A stretch of 64,000 nt of DNA, from positions 43,482 through 107,481 of the forward strand of contig NZ_VEBK01000014.1 in assembly GCF_007676755.1 (NCBI RefSeq). The letters run 5' to 3'. Positions 1-9,020 of the stretch are shown here, piece by piece. The notes beneath the pieces are model-generated. The model made no database searches and was not told where the DNA came from. It saw only the letters and a program-made list of their open reading frames with translations. Source of the DNA: Bacillus sp. FJAT-22090 (lineage in GTDB: Bacteria > Bacillota > Bacilli > Bacillales_A > Planococcaceae). Each line of letters begins with the position of its first letter. Position 1 is the first letter of the stretch. The position numbers were made by a program, and so were the translations under genes.

Positions 1-2
1 TT

Positions 3-1670
3 GCTTTGTATTATGGTCTTTATCGGAAAGTATGGGAGTATGCATCAATCAGAGAATTAGTCTCTATTGCTAAAGCTGTATGTTTTACAATTCTAACGGT
101 TGCCACTATACAATTTCTTTTCATGGGGGATATCTTAATAAGAGCATTGTCCATTACATGGATGCTCCATATGTTACTAATCGGTGGGTCTAGACTATCT
201 TGGAGAGTTTTCAGGGATTCATACTTGATAGGGGAAAAAAAGGTAAATAAAGCCGAAAAGCGAACGTTAATAATTGGAGCAGGATCGGCTGGTTCGATGA
301 TAGCACGTCAATTATTAAATAATACGGATTCACCATTAAAACCAATTGCTTTTTTAGATGATGATTGCACAAAAAAAGGTTTAGAAATATTTAATATAAG
401 GGTAATGGGACCAACAGAACTTATTGAGAATGTCGTAAAGGACTTAGATATTGAGCATATCATTATTGCCATTCCTTCCTTAGAAAAACACAGAAGTTCC
501 TACCTTATGCAAAAATGTCTCGATACGGGGATTCATACTCAAACAATGCCACTTATTGAGGATTTGTTGACCGGTAAAGTATCAGTTAATGAGATTAGGG
601 ATGTACGAATTGAAGATTTACTAGGACGTGATGAAGTAGTGCTGGACACAGAATCTATCTCAATGAAGTTAACAAATAAAAAAATATTAGTCACTGGAGC
701 AGGAGGTTCAATCGGATCGGAAATTTGTAGACAAGTAGCCAAATTTGAGCCGAGTGAAATTATTTTGTTGGGACACGGAGAAAACTCAATATACACGATT
801 GACATGGAGTTGAGGCAAAAGGTTTCGTCAGTGATCAAAATTATTCCGATTATTGCGGACATTCAAGACAGACAGAGAGTTTTTGATATTATTTCTACTC
901 ACAAACCTGATGTCATCTATCATGCTGCAGCACATAAACATGTCCCTTTAATGGAATATAATCCAATGGAAGCAGTGAAAAATAATATTTTTGGAACAAA
1001 AAATATTGCAGAAGCAGCCGACACTTTTGGTATAAAACACTTTGTCATGATTTCGACTGATAAGGCAGTAAACCCTCCCAACATCATGGGTGCGACAAAA
1101 CGTTTTGCTGAAATGATAGTTCAGAATCTTGCGAAGAAAAGTAATACTAAATTTGCAGCAGTCCGATTTGGTAACGTTCTCGGTTCAAGGGGTAGTGTCG
1201 TTCCCCTATTTAAAAAGCAAATTGCTATGGGGGGACCAATAACTGTAACAGATCCAAATATGACCCGTTATTTTATGACAATTCCAGAGGCTTCGAGATT
1301 AGTTCTCCAAGCAGGTACTCTTGCAAATGGCGGAGAAATATTTGTTCTTGATATGGGGGAACCAGTGAAAATCGTAGATCTAGCCAAAAATCTTATAAAA
1401 TTATCTGGATATACCGAAGACGAAATCGATATCTATTTCACTGGCTCTCGCCCAGGAGAAAAATTATACGAAGAGTTATTAAATGACAATGAAATTCAAG
1501 ATAAATTCATCTTCCCTAAAATACATATTGGAAAAGCTAATCCTATAAATGAAGTGGAGCTTGATTATGTATTGGACAAATTGAAAGGTATGAAAGTCGA
1601 GGAGATGAAAGACATATTAATTGGTTTGGCGAATAAAGAAAATATTCAATTCCCAATGGGATCATATTAA
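3..1670 (+). CDS. epsC: EpsC/CapD/PglF-type nucleotide-sugar 4,6-dehydratase, 5' partial
   Basis: Membrane-linked polysaccharide dehydratase of the FlaA1/CapD/PglF class, expected to turn UDP-GlcNAc into the UDP-4-keto-6-deoxy sugar that starts bacillosamine-type synthesis. The frame is open to the window edge. The first residues read like the inside of the N-terminal membrane domain, so the real start lies upstream; the TTG at 6 is not a believable start. Two Rossmann units are visible: a CoA-binding-like one with GAGSAGS at about residue 95, and the SDR one with TGAGGSIGSE at about 231. The family signature STDKAVNPPNIMGATKR follows at about 350, with Met in place of the usual SDR Tyr, as is normal for this class. 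The last genes of the cluster (7776-10165) supply the later steps of the same pathway. Product class is sure; exact sugar is inferred. Confidence 0.9.
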   Translation, partial: ALYYGLYRKVWEYASIRELVSIAKAVCFTILTVATIQFLFMGDILIRALSITWMLHMLLIGGSRLSWRVFRDSYLIGEKKVNKAEKRTLIIGAGSAGSMIARQLLNNTDSPLKPIAFLDDDCTKKGLEIFNIRVMGPTELIENVVKDLDIEHIIIAIPSLEKHRSSYLMQKCLDTGIHTQTMPLIEDLLTGKVSVNEIRDVRIEDLLGRDEVVLDTESISMKLTNKKILVTGAGGSIGSEICRQVAKFEPSEIILLGHGENSIYTIDMELRQKVSSVIKIIPIIADIQDRQRVFDIISTHKPDVIYHAAAHKHVPLMEYNPMEAVKNNIFGTKNIAEAADTFGIKHFVMISTDKAVNPPNIMGATKRFAEMIVQNLAKKSNTKFAAVRFGNVLGSRGSVVPLFKKQIAMGGPITVTDPNMTRYFMTIPEASRLVLQAGTLANGGEIFVLDMGEPVKIVDLAKNLIKLSGYTEDEIDIYFTGSRPGEKLYEELLNDNEIQDKFIFPKIHIGKANPINEVELDYVLDKLKGMKVEEMKDILIGLANKENIQFPMGSY

Positions 1671-1722
1671 GCGTTAAGACAAACATTCAAAGAAAATTAA
1701 ATTAAGAAAAAGAGAAGATAAA

Positions 1723-2949
1723 ATGAAAAAAAAAATACTTTCTGATGTCTATATAAATCTACTTAGTTCTTTTGTTTTTTTATTTGCTATACAAATACTA
1801 TATTATCCAGAAATCTCAAAACATTTCAGTGAAGGATTTTTTGGAGAATTTATATATATCATCACTATTATAAATTTAGTAGGTTCCTTAATCGGAGGAA
1901 CAATAAGTAATGTATTCTTAAAAAACTATTCTTCTTGGAAAATCCATAATACTTACTATCAAAAGTTTAGTAGCTTACTCTACATTTCTATTGCTTTGTT
2001 AATAGTTATTTTTCTTGGCTTCTTGGTTATAAGCATTCAACAACAACTTGGAATTACTCTATCTAATAGATTTATCTTGTTTATTTTTGCGATTACTTTT
2101 TTCAATCAAATGCGAGTAATTTTAACAACCTGGCTTCGAGCAAAACTAGATTATAAAGTTATTTTTCTCTTGAATTTAATAGTTTCTAGTATTTATTTTG
2201 TTGGATGGCTATTACTAAAAGCGGATATTTCAATTAATGTATTTTTAATAATCCTCTTTTCAGAGTTATCATTTTTAATCGTTTTTTTGGCAATAGATAA
2301 AAATCATATTAGATTATTTTCTATAGTTAATAAAATTCAAGATAAAAAGTTATATTATTCTGTATTCTTACTATTATTCTCATCTGTTTTTTATACTTTA
2401 TATAAATATGTTGACCGTGTTTTAATCGGGCATTATATGAATATTGAATTTATACCTATTTTTTATGTTGCGAATATAACTGGTTTAATATTCGCTATAC
2501 CCTTTAATGTTCTTTCCAATGTGGTATTCAGTTACATCGCACAAAAAAATACAATCGGAAAAACCCTATTAAAGCTTCTAATATATATACCAGTTTTCCT
2601 CTTTATATTCCTATTAATTATTAGTTCTTTTCTAGGCCCCATTCTGATCAAACTTTTATATCCAACGTATTATACAGAAGCTATGGGTATATTTAAAGTC
2701 TTGAATATAGGAAATGCCTTGTTGGTTGTAGATTACCTATTAAGGGGATTCATTATTAAATACTATTCTGAAGGATATAAAGTTATATCAGATTTAATTG
2801 CTCTTCTATTTTTTATTGGTATATCTATAATATTCTATGAAAATTCATTAGTTTCTTTTGCATACGGTTATTCAGTAGGGATACTTATTAAGTGTTTATA
2901 CAATTATTCGTTGCTTCTTATTTATTTTAGAAGAGATGCAAAAAGGTAA
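1723..2949 (+). CDS. Polysaccharide flippase (Wzx/MATE-like, MOP superfamily)
   Basis: Very hydrophobic 408-residue protein with about 12 predicted membrane segments spread along its whole length, the size and layout of oligosaccharide flippases that move undecaprenyl-linked repeat units across the membrane. No conserved catalytic motif is expected in this family. The ATG follows AGAGAAG. It lies 52 bp after the dehydratase and 37 bp before the polymerase, so it is in the same transcription unit. Base composition is visibly AT-richer than the dehydratase before it and the EpsL/M/N-like genes after it, as is typical for the serotype-specific core of such clusters. Family assignment rests on hydropathy and context, not on a motif. 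Confidence 0.8.
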   Translation: MKKKILSDVYINLLSSFVFLFAIQILYYPEISKHFSEGFFGEFIYIITIINLVGSLIGGTISNVFLKNYSSWKIHNTYYQKFSSLLYISIALLIVIFLGFLVISIQQQLGITLSNRFILFIFAITFFNQMRVILTTWLRAKLDYKVIFLLNLIVSSIYFVGWLLLKADISINVFLIILFSELSFLIVFLAIDKNHIRLFSIVNKIQDKKLYYSVFLLLFSSVFYTLYKYVDRVLIGHYMNIEFIPIFYVANITGLIFAIPFNVLSNVVFSYIAQKNTIGKTLLKLLIYIPVFLFIFLLIISSFLGPILIKLLYPTYYTEAMGIFKVLNIGNALLVVDYLLRGFIIKYYSEGYKVISDLIALLFFIGISIIFYENSLVSFAYGYSVGILIKCLYNYSLLLIYFRRDAKR

Positions 2950-2986
2950 GTAGTCTTTATCAAAGTGAAAGTGGAAAGGATAAAAT

Positions 2987-4309
2987 ATGCTGCTATTTCT
3001 AATACATTGTTTAATACCACTAGTAAGTATAATGATTATTAAAATTAGTTATGGTCAGGTTCTAAGTTTTTCATTTGTCCATATATTTCTCTATTCCTTT
3101 TTGTTTTTGATCTATATTAGGGCACTTGAGGTGTACGAACTTTTTGGAAATATTCATTTTCTTCTGTCAGTATGGATGATTCCTTTAATAGTGGTATTGG
3201 TAGCTTCTTTTATAAAAATTGTCGTTTTAAAGTCAACATACTCTTTTAATTTGAGGATTAGTAATCTACATTTCAATGCAACAGATAAATTCTTATATAG
3301 CAGAATTCATTTCTTTTCATTGATATTTTTGACGATAATAGTGGTTTTTATAGTTGATATTGGTTTTTCGAATATAGCTTTATTCACATTATTTATTAGT
3401 CCAAATAATAGTATAGAAGTAATGAATCAAAGAATTTCTGGATTAACATCCAACATTACCCCTTTACTAACTTATATTTATGCTTACTCGAGAACTTTAA
3501 TATTTCCCTTATATTTCTCTTTTCTATCCATCTTATTTGCGAAGAAGAAAATAGGAAAATGGCATTACTTTCTGATTATGCTTACAGGTATATTCTTTTG
3601 TTTATCCACTACCGCGAAGTCACCAGTTGTCATTTTTATGATAAGTGGACTCTTTGGGTATAACTTTGCAATTGAAGGAAGGTTAAAGATTAAAAAAATA
3701 ACTATGGGAATAATTATTGTTCTTTTAATTCCAGCCGCTATATACCCATTGTTGTATGGTTCATCTGGACTGAACAGCATGATAGTCCTTATTGATAGTC
3801 TTTGGAGAAGACTTACATGGGTTCCTTCTTATGCAAGTGGAGTGTATTTTGATTATTTTAGTAACCATAATTTATCCATGGGTTTTTCATCAAATAAGGT
3901 ACTTTCTTTTTTTACAGGTCAAGAATATATTAATATACCAAGTTATATATATGAAAATTATTTTAACACTACTATACAGGGGGGACTTGTAAATGCATCT
4001 TATTTTGCGTCCTTTTACGCAGATTGGGGTCTTTACGGAGTTATATTTTCAACCATATTTATTAGTATGTTTTTAGTCTCATTAGACTATTTTTTTAAGC
4101 TGAATACTACTTTTCTTTATACAGCAGGGAAAGTAATTGTCCTTTTAGGAATGATTCACCTAATGCTTTCCAACTTTTATTCAGTATCACTCGGTAGAGG
4201 ATTCGTATCCATCCCTTTGTTATTCTTGCTATTAAAAATAATCTCTACACAGAAGAATTATTTTTCTGTTAAAGATAGTGTATATAAAGGAGTAAAACAT
4301 GAGATTTAA
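2987..4309 (+). CDS. O-antigen/capsule polymerase (Wzy-like), oligosaccharide repeat unit polymerase
   Basis: 440-residue multi-spanning membrane protein with at least 10 hydrophobic segments and a long extracytoplasmic loop in the C-terminal half (about residues 270-345, containing a Trp-Arg-Arg and several aromatic residues), the usual layout of Wzy-type polymerases that join lipid-linked repeat units outside the membrane. ATG at 2987 follows GGAAAGGAT. It overlaps the next gene by 11 bp, which suggests translational coupling. The flanking flippase and glycosyltransferases make this the only polymerase candidate in the cluster. Wzy proteins share little sequence, so the call is by topology and context. 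Confidence 0.75.
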   Translation: MLLFLIHCLIPLVSIMIIKISYGQVLSFSFVHIFLYSFLFLIYIRALEVYELFGNIHFLLSVWMIPLIVVLVASFIKIVVLKSTYSFNLRISNLHFNATDKFLYSRIHFFSLIFLTIIVVFIVDIGFSNIALFTLFISPNNSIEVMNQRISGLTSNITPLLTYIYAYSRTLIFPLYFSFLSILFAKKKIGKWHYFLIMLTGIFFCLSTTAKSPVVIFMISGLFGYNFAIEGRLKIKKITMGIIIVLLIPAAIYPLLYGSSGLNSMIVLIDSLWRRLTWVPSYASGVYFDYFSNHNLSMGFSSNKVLSFFTGQEYINIPSYIYENYFNTTIQGGLVNASYFASFYADWGLYGVIFSTIFISMFLVSLDYFFKLNTTFLYTAGKVIVLLGMIHLMLSNFYSVSLGRGFVSIPLLFLLLKIISTQKNYFSVKDSVYKGVKHEI

Positions 4310-5258
4310 AAAGTTTAGTAAGGATATTTTTGAGTTTTTGCTAGTTAAAAAAAAATATAACTTGAAGACTGATCCTAGCAAAGCAATTTATCCAGTAGAT
4401 TTAGATTTCACTCTAGATGACGAAGTAAATTACTACCATCCCTTTGATGAAAATGGTATTCCTATGAAAATCTATTCATCTAAAGGAAAACAATATAATC
4501 CTACTAGAATCGCTTCTTATGGATTCGCTCATTGGGGTAGATATCAAACAAATGGGAAAGAAATACACAAAAATGCATTTATGAACGTACTTTGTTGGTT
4601 TTGTGAAAATAACCAAAATGGTCTCTGGTTTTATGAATTTGAATGGAACGATTTAGAGAAATATTGGATATCTTGTATGGCACAAGGAGAAGGAATAAGT
4701 ATTTTAACTAGAGGATATCTACTAACTTCAGATGAAAAATATATTAATCTTGCTATTAAAGCGATAGAACCATTCAAGAAAACTATTAAAGATAAAGGGG
4801 TGGTTTCTTATGTAAATGATGATTCTATTTTTTTTGAAGAGTACCCTACAGATAAACCCGTACATGTGTTAAATGGTTTTTTATATTCTTTAATTGGTTT
4901 AATAGAGTTTAAGGAAGTACTAGAAAAATTACAGGATAGAAAATTAGAAACACGCGAACTTAGTAAGTTAATTAATAATGCAGTGACATCATTAGAAAAA
5001 AATATTGATAGATGGGATGCTGGATTTTGGTCCTATTATGATTTACATCTAGAGGGAAAAAAAGTAAGAAATATTTCAACAATAATCTATCATATGCTAC
5101 ATGTTACCCAATTAAAATTTATCGCACATAAAACTAATAATAGTTATTTGATGCATATATCCACTAAATGGGAAAAGTACTTAATTAATACTAATTATAG
5201 AATAAAGGCATTAATGATAAAAATATTATATAGAATAAAAAATCATGCGCAAAGGTAG
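4299..5258 (+). CDS. D-glucuronyl C5-epimerase family protein
   Basis: Expected to invert C5 of D-glucuronate in a polymer or lipid-linked chain, giving L-iduronate. The 319-residue protein carries the family blocks in order: NPTRIASYGFAHW at about 67 (substrate-binding loop), SCMAQGEGISILTRG at about 127, EEYPTDKPVHVLNGFLYSL at about 182, WDAGFWSYYDLH at about 239 and YHMLHVTQLKFI at about 264. These match the C-terminal catalytic domain of heparosan-N-sulfate-glucuronate 5-epimerases and their bacterial relatives. No signal peptide is evident, so it may act in the cytoplasm on lipid-linked material. It overlaps the polymerase gene and is followed directly by a glycosyltransferase. Family is clear; the actual uronic acid and polymer are inferred. 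Confidence 0.88.
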   Translation: MRFKKFSKDIFEFLLVKKKYNLKTDPSKAIYPVDLDFTLDDEVNYYHPFDENGIPMKIYSSKGKQYNPTRIASYGFAHWGRYQTNGKEIHKNAFMNVLCWFCENNQNGLWFYEFEWNDLEKYWISCMAQGEGISILTRGYLLTSDEKYINLAIKAIEPFKKTIKDKGVVSYVNDDSIFFEEYPTDKPVHVLNGFLYSLIGLIEFKEVLEKLQDRKLETRELSKLINNAVTSLEKNIDRWDAGFWSYYDLHLEGKKVRNISTIIYHMLHVTQLKFIAHKTNNSYLMHISTKWEKYLINTNYRIKALMIKILYRIKNHAQR

Positions 5259-5267
5259 TGAATAAAC

Positions 5268-6359
5268 ATTAAAATTTGTCATTTAACTTCTGTTCATACT
5301 GTTTATGATACGAGGATATATCTGAAGGAATGCTTAACTTTAGTAAGCGCAGGATTTGAAGTAACCTATGTCGTTCCGGGAGTTGAAAATTCAATAATCA
5401 ATGGAGTAAATGTGAAAGGGGTTAAGAAGGGAAAGGGTAACCGTTTTATGAGAATGACAAAAACAGTATTAGAAGTTTTTAATAAGGCAAAGGAGATAAA
5501 TGCTGATATCTATCATTTCCATGACCCAGAACTGCTTCCAGTAGGATTAGCTTTAAAAAAAAGAGGGAAAATAGTAATTTATGATATTCATGAAGATTTA
5601 CCTAGAGCAATCTTATCTAAACCATGGATATCTTCATTTATGAGAAAGCCTACAGCAACTATTATTGAAATTTTTGAGAATTATTGTGCTCGTAAATTAG
5701 ATTGTTTGATAACTGCAACACCATATATTACAGAAAGATTTAAAAAAGTTAACCGAAATACGGTCAATGTTAATAATTTTCCACTCCTCGATGAGCTAAT
5801 GACGAATTCTAGGGATTTATTTAATTCATATGGACAAGTTTGTTATATTGGTGGCTTGGTTCCCATTAGGGGGATGTATGAATTAATAAAAGCAGCAGAA
5901 CTAATTGAGGGAAAAATCATATTTGCTGGTCCAGTGCACCCGAAGGATATGGAGATAACTTTAAGTGCTCATAGAAATATAGAATATGTAGGAATATTAA
6001 AACGTCCTGAAGTTAGAGAATTATTACATACATCAGTGGCTGGTATTGTTACATTTTTGCCTGAGCCGAATAATGTTAACGCACAACCAAATAAAATGTT
6101 TGAATATATGTCTGCTGGAATTCCAGTAATTTGTTCAGATTTTCCATTATGGGGCACTATTATTGAAAAGTATAAATGCGGAATATGTGTAAATCCAGAA
6201 GATCCTAAGGCTATTGCAGATGCGATAAATTATCTATTGAACAATCCCGACGTGGCTCAAGAAATGGGAAGGAACGGGAGGATAGCTATAGAGAGGGAAT
6301 TTAATTGGGAAGAAGAGAGTAGGAAAATGATAGAAGTATATAAGAGCTTTTGTAAATGA
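5268..6359 (+). CDS. GT4-family glycosyltransferase with probable ATT start
   Basis: Cytoplasmic glycosyltransferase that should add one sugar to the lipid-linked repeat unit. The frame has no ATG/GTG/TTG before GTG 5412, but codons 5268-5411 encode a normal GT4 N-terminus: IKICHLTSVHTVYDTRIYLK, then a GFEVTYVVPG strand. Starting at 5412 would delete half of the N-terminal Rossmann domain. ATT at 5268 lies 9 bases after AAAGGTAG, so I place the start there (363 residues). C-terminal donor-site features include GPVHPKDM at about 223, KMFEYMSAGIPVICSDF at about 276 and the acidic GICVNPEDP. It begins 9 bp after the epimerase stop. A point mutation or sequencing error of an original ATG is the alternative. 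Confidence 0.85.
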   Translation: MKICHLTSVHTVYDTRIYLKECLTLVSAGFEVTYVVPGVENSIINGVNVKGVKKGKGNRFMRMTKTVLEVFNKAKEINADIYHFHDPELLPVGLALKKRGKIVIYDIHEDLPRAILSKPWISSFMRKPTATIIEIFENYCARKLDCLITATPYITERFKKVNRNTVNVNNFPLLDELMTNSRDLFNSYGQVCYIGGLVPIRGMYELIKAAELIEGKIIFAGPVHPKDMEITLSAHRNIEYVGILKRPEVRELLHTSVAGIVTFLPEPNNVNAQPNKMFEYMSAGIPVICSDFPLWGTIIEKYKCGICVNPEDPKAIADAINYLLNNPDVAQEMGRNGRIAIEREFNWEEESRKMIEVYKSFCK

Positions 6360-6511
6360 TTTCGCGTTGGGTTTGTAAAGTACTATCTGAAAAAAATTGT
6401 AAGGTAGCTCCCTTTTAAAGTATCGGAAGATTTGGAGATTTTGTAGTCTTATAAAATATTTTGGTTCTTAGAAATTACTAAGGAAATTTAAAGTAGTAGA
6501 GAGGTTTTATA

Positions 6512-7792
6512 ATGAATATTTGGATTTTCAATCATTACGCTTCTGGTGCTAATTCCAGTGGTGGAACGAGGCATTTCGATTTAGCAAAACAACTAGTGAA
6601 GATGGGACATTCAGTTACAATATATGCATCTTCTTTTAATCATCAATTATTAGTTGAAGAGCACTTAGTGGGGAGTAAAAGTATCCATAAAGAGTCTATA
6701 TCGGAAGGTGTTAAATTTGTCTGGATCAAAACAACTCCATATTATAAAAATAATTTTAAAAGAGTTTTTAATATGCTCTCTTATACGAAGCGAGCTTATA
6801 CAATCGCAAGAAAAGAGAGTAGCCGTCCAGATATAGTAATTGGATCCTTGGTTCATCCACTTGCAGCTTACATCGGCTATCTCATAGCCAAAAAATATAA
6901 TAGTATTTTTTATTTCGAAGAAAGGGATTTATGGCCACAAACTTTAATAGATTTAGGTAAAATGTCTCCAAGGAATCCTGTTATTTATATACTTTCCAAA
7001 ATAGAACTTTTTTTATTCAGAAAAGCTAATCGAATTATATTCTTATTTGATAAAGCTGTTAATTATGGAGAATCAAAAGGAATTTCAAGAGAGAAGTTTT
7101 TGTATATTCCTAATGGATTTGATATGGATAGGACCTTTAACTCGATAGAGCTTTCTACAGAAATAAAGCAAGTACTAAAGAATTTAGAACAACAAATGAT
7201 AGCTATATATACAGGTGCGCACGGGAAAGCTAATAATCTGGATGTCATACTTAATACTGCTAGTCAAATCATGAAAAAAGAAACACAAATTCATTTTGTA
7301 TTAATTGGAGATGGACCGGAAAAAGAACGACTAGTAAAACGTATAAAAAGAGAAAAAATAACTAATGTTACAATGCTCCCTCCTGTAAAGAAAGAAATGA
7401 TTCCCGAAATTTTAAAATATGCAGATGTAGGTTTATTGCCATTAGTAAATTCTCCAGTGTTCAAATGGGGTATAAGTCCAAATAAATTATTTGATTATAT
7501 GGGTGCTTCATTGCCGGTAGTAATTTTATGTGATGTAGAAGGAACCCCAGTAGAATTAGCTAGCGGAGGTCAAGTTATTAGGGGGAATTTTGAAGAAGAG
7601 CTAGTAAACTTTCTTACTCATATTGATAAATCAGAGTTAGTTAGATTAGGTAATAATTCTAGAAACTATGTGGAAAAGAATCATTCCTGGGAGAGGTTAG
7701 CAACTAAGCTAGAGGCCCAAATGATTAGTGATGTAAACAAGTTCAACAAAAATAATTTAATAAAGAGTGATTTATTTGAAAAGAATATTTGA
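6512..7792 (+). CDS. GT4-family glycosyltransferase (WbuB-like)
   Basis: 426-residue GT-B glycosyltransferase for polysaccharide repeat-unit assembly. The N-terminus [12 protein letters not shown] plus [19 protein letters not shown] is typical of WbuB-like enzymes, which often act early on lipid-linked fucosamine- or bacillosamine-type sugars. The donor half shows YIPNGFD at about 197, the [13 protein letters not shown] strand at about 233, GDGPEKERL at about 267 and [16 protein letters not shown] at about 325. ATG 6512 follows AGAGAGG. A 152-bp spacer without recognisable signals separates it from the previous transferase. The 3' end overlaps the sugar-phosphate transferase. Donor and acceptor cannot be read from sequence. 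Confidence 0.88.
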   Translation: MNIWIFNHYASGANSSGGTRHFDLAKQLVKMGHSVTIYASSFNHQLLVEEHLVGSKSIHKESISEGVKFVWIKTTPYYKNNFKRVFNMLSYTKRAYTIARKESSRPDIVIGSLVHPLAAYIGYLIAKKYNSIFYFEERDLWPQTLIDLGKMSPRNPVIYILSKIELFLFRKANRIIFLFDKAVNYGESKGISREKFLYIPNGFDMDRTFNSIELSTEIKQVLKNLEQQMIAIYTGAHGKANNLDVILNTASQIMKKETQIHFVLIGDGPEKERLVKRIKREKITNVTMLPPVKKEMIPEILKYADVGLLPLVNSPVFKWGISPNKLFDYMGASLPVVILCDVEGTPVELASGGQVIRGNFEEELVNFLTHIDKSELVRLGNNSRNYVEKNHSWERLATKLEAQMISDVNKFNKNNLIKSDLFEKNI

Positions 7793-8372
7793 TTTTATTA
7801 TTAGTTTCTTTGCCCTAATTCTGTTGTCACCTGTGATAGGGATAACTTCTCTATTAATTTATTTCAAGATTGGATCTCCGGTTTTATTCAAGCAAGAAAG
7901 ACCGGGGTTAAAGGGGCGCTCGTTTGTCGTATATAAATTTAGAACTATGACACAAGAGCATGATGAAACAGGTGAACTGCTACCGGATTATGCTCGCTTG
8001 ACGTCTTTTGGTAGGTTTCTAAGAAAGTTAAGCTTAGATGAGCTTCCTCAGCTTTGGAATGTATTAAAAGGTGATATGAGTTTTGTCGGACCAAGGCCGT
8101 TATTATTGGAATATTTACCTTTATATAATGCGAGGCAGGCAAAGCGGCATGAGGTGCGACCAGGTATAACTGGTTGGGCACAGATTAATGGAAGAAATGC
8201 AATCTCTTGGGAAGAAAAGTTTGAATTGGATATATGGTATGTAGAGAATCAGTCTTTCTTGTTAGATTTGAAGATTTTGCTTAAAACTGTGAAGAAAGTA
8301 TTTATAAGAGAAGGGATTAATCAAGAAGGACAAGCAACGATTACTAAATTTTTAGGAAACAAAATTAATTGA
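7776..8372 (+). CDS. epsL: Polyprenyl-phosphate sugar-phosphate transferase (EpsL/PglC family)
   Basis: Initiating transferase that moves a sugar-1-phosphate from a UDP-sugar to undecaprenyl phosphate. It has one N-terminal membrane segment, then the family core: [21 protein letters not shown] at about residues 38-58, [20 protein letters not shown] at about 84-103 containing the catalytic Asp-Glu, and SFVGPRPLL followed by [14 protein letters not shown]. The short PglC-like length (about 198) lacks the extra N-terminal domain of WbaP-type enzymes. I choose TTG 7776 because AAAGAG sits 9 bases upstream; GTG 7767 would abut the ribosome site. It overlaps the preceding gene by 17 bp. With the neighbours it probably transfers diNAc-bacillosamine phosphate. 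Confidence 0.9.
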   Translation: MKRIFDFIISFFALILLSPVIGITSLLIYFKIGSPVLFKQERPGLKGRSFVVYKFRTMTQEHDETGELLPDYARLTSFGRFLRKLSLDELPQLWNVLKGDMSFVGPRPLLLEYLPLYNARQAKRHEVRPGITGWAQINGRNAISWEEKFELDIWYVENQSFLLDLKILLKTVKKVFIREGINQEGQATITKFLGNKIN

Positions 8373-8378
8373 TAGTAG

Positions 8379-9020
8379 GTGGACATCCTGGAGAAGATTA
8401 TCCTTATTGGCGATAGTGGACATTCAAAGGTAATTGCAGATTCCATTCGATCTCAAAATGGAAAAATTATCGCTAAGTTAGATGATAAATATCAAAAGAA
8501 TACTTATGAACATCAAATTCTCAAGGGACCAATACATCAACTAGAAGAAATTCTTGTAGATGACGTTAAGGTTGTTATTGCTATTGGCTCCAATTCTGTG
8601 CGAAAACAACTAGTGGAAAGATTAGATCTTTCGATAGAAAGATATGCAAAGATCGTACATAACAGTGCGATAATAAGTGATTCGGCGAACATTGGTTTTG
8701 GAACGGTTGTGATGCCAGGAGCAATAGTTAATGCTGATGTCTCTATTGGAAATCATGCAATTATTAATACTAACTGTGTAATAGAGCATGATTGTGTAAT
8801 TGAAGAGTATGTACATATTTCCCCTGCGACTACTTTAACGGGAAATGTAAAAGTCGGTGAAGGAAGCCATATTGGAGCAGGAGCCACTGTTATTCCAGGA
8901 ATTGAAATAGGTTCTTGGGTAAATATAGGAGCAGGCAGTTCTGTTATTTCAAATATAGAATCTAATGTTACTGCTGTTGGAGTGCCAGCTAAGTCGATAA
9001 AGAAAGAAGGTTTAATATGA
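8379..9020 (+). CDS. epsM: NeuD/PglD/EpsM-type sugar O/N-acetyltransferase
   Basis: Left-handed beta-helix acetyltransferase that would acetylate the 4-amino group of the UDP-amino sugar made by the next gene. A Rossmann-like N-terminus (IILIGDSGHSKVIADSI) precedes hexapeptide repeats from about residue 95 to 195, including GFGTVVMPGAIVNADVSIG, HDCVIEEYVHISP and GEGSHIGAGATVIPGIEIG. The His in IEHDCVIE is the family's catalytic base. The start is uncertain: GTG 8379 has a poor ribosome site, whereas CTG 8388 lies 5 bases after AGGTGG and would give the canonical MEKIILIGD start. It overlaps the aminotransferase by 4 bp (ATGA), a coupled arrangement. Confidence 0.88.
   Translation: MDILEKIILIGDSGHSKVIADSIRSQNGKIIAKLDDKYQKNTYEHQILKGPIHQLEEILVDDVKVVIAIGSNSVRKQLVERLDLSIERYAKIVHNSAIISDSANIGFGTVVMPGAIVNADVSIGNHAIINTNCVIEHDCVIEEYVHISPATTLTGNVKVGEGSHIGAGATVIPGIEIGSWVNIGAGSSVISNIESNVTAVGVPAKSIKKEGLI

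Noticed and set aside
539..862. 107-residue minus-strand ORF
   Set aside because: Antisense shadow of the EpsC-type dehydratase.
3792..3992. 66-residue plus-strand ORF
   Set aside because: Alternate frame inside the Wzy-like polymerase gene; no ribosome site.
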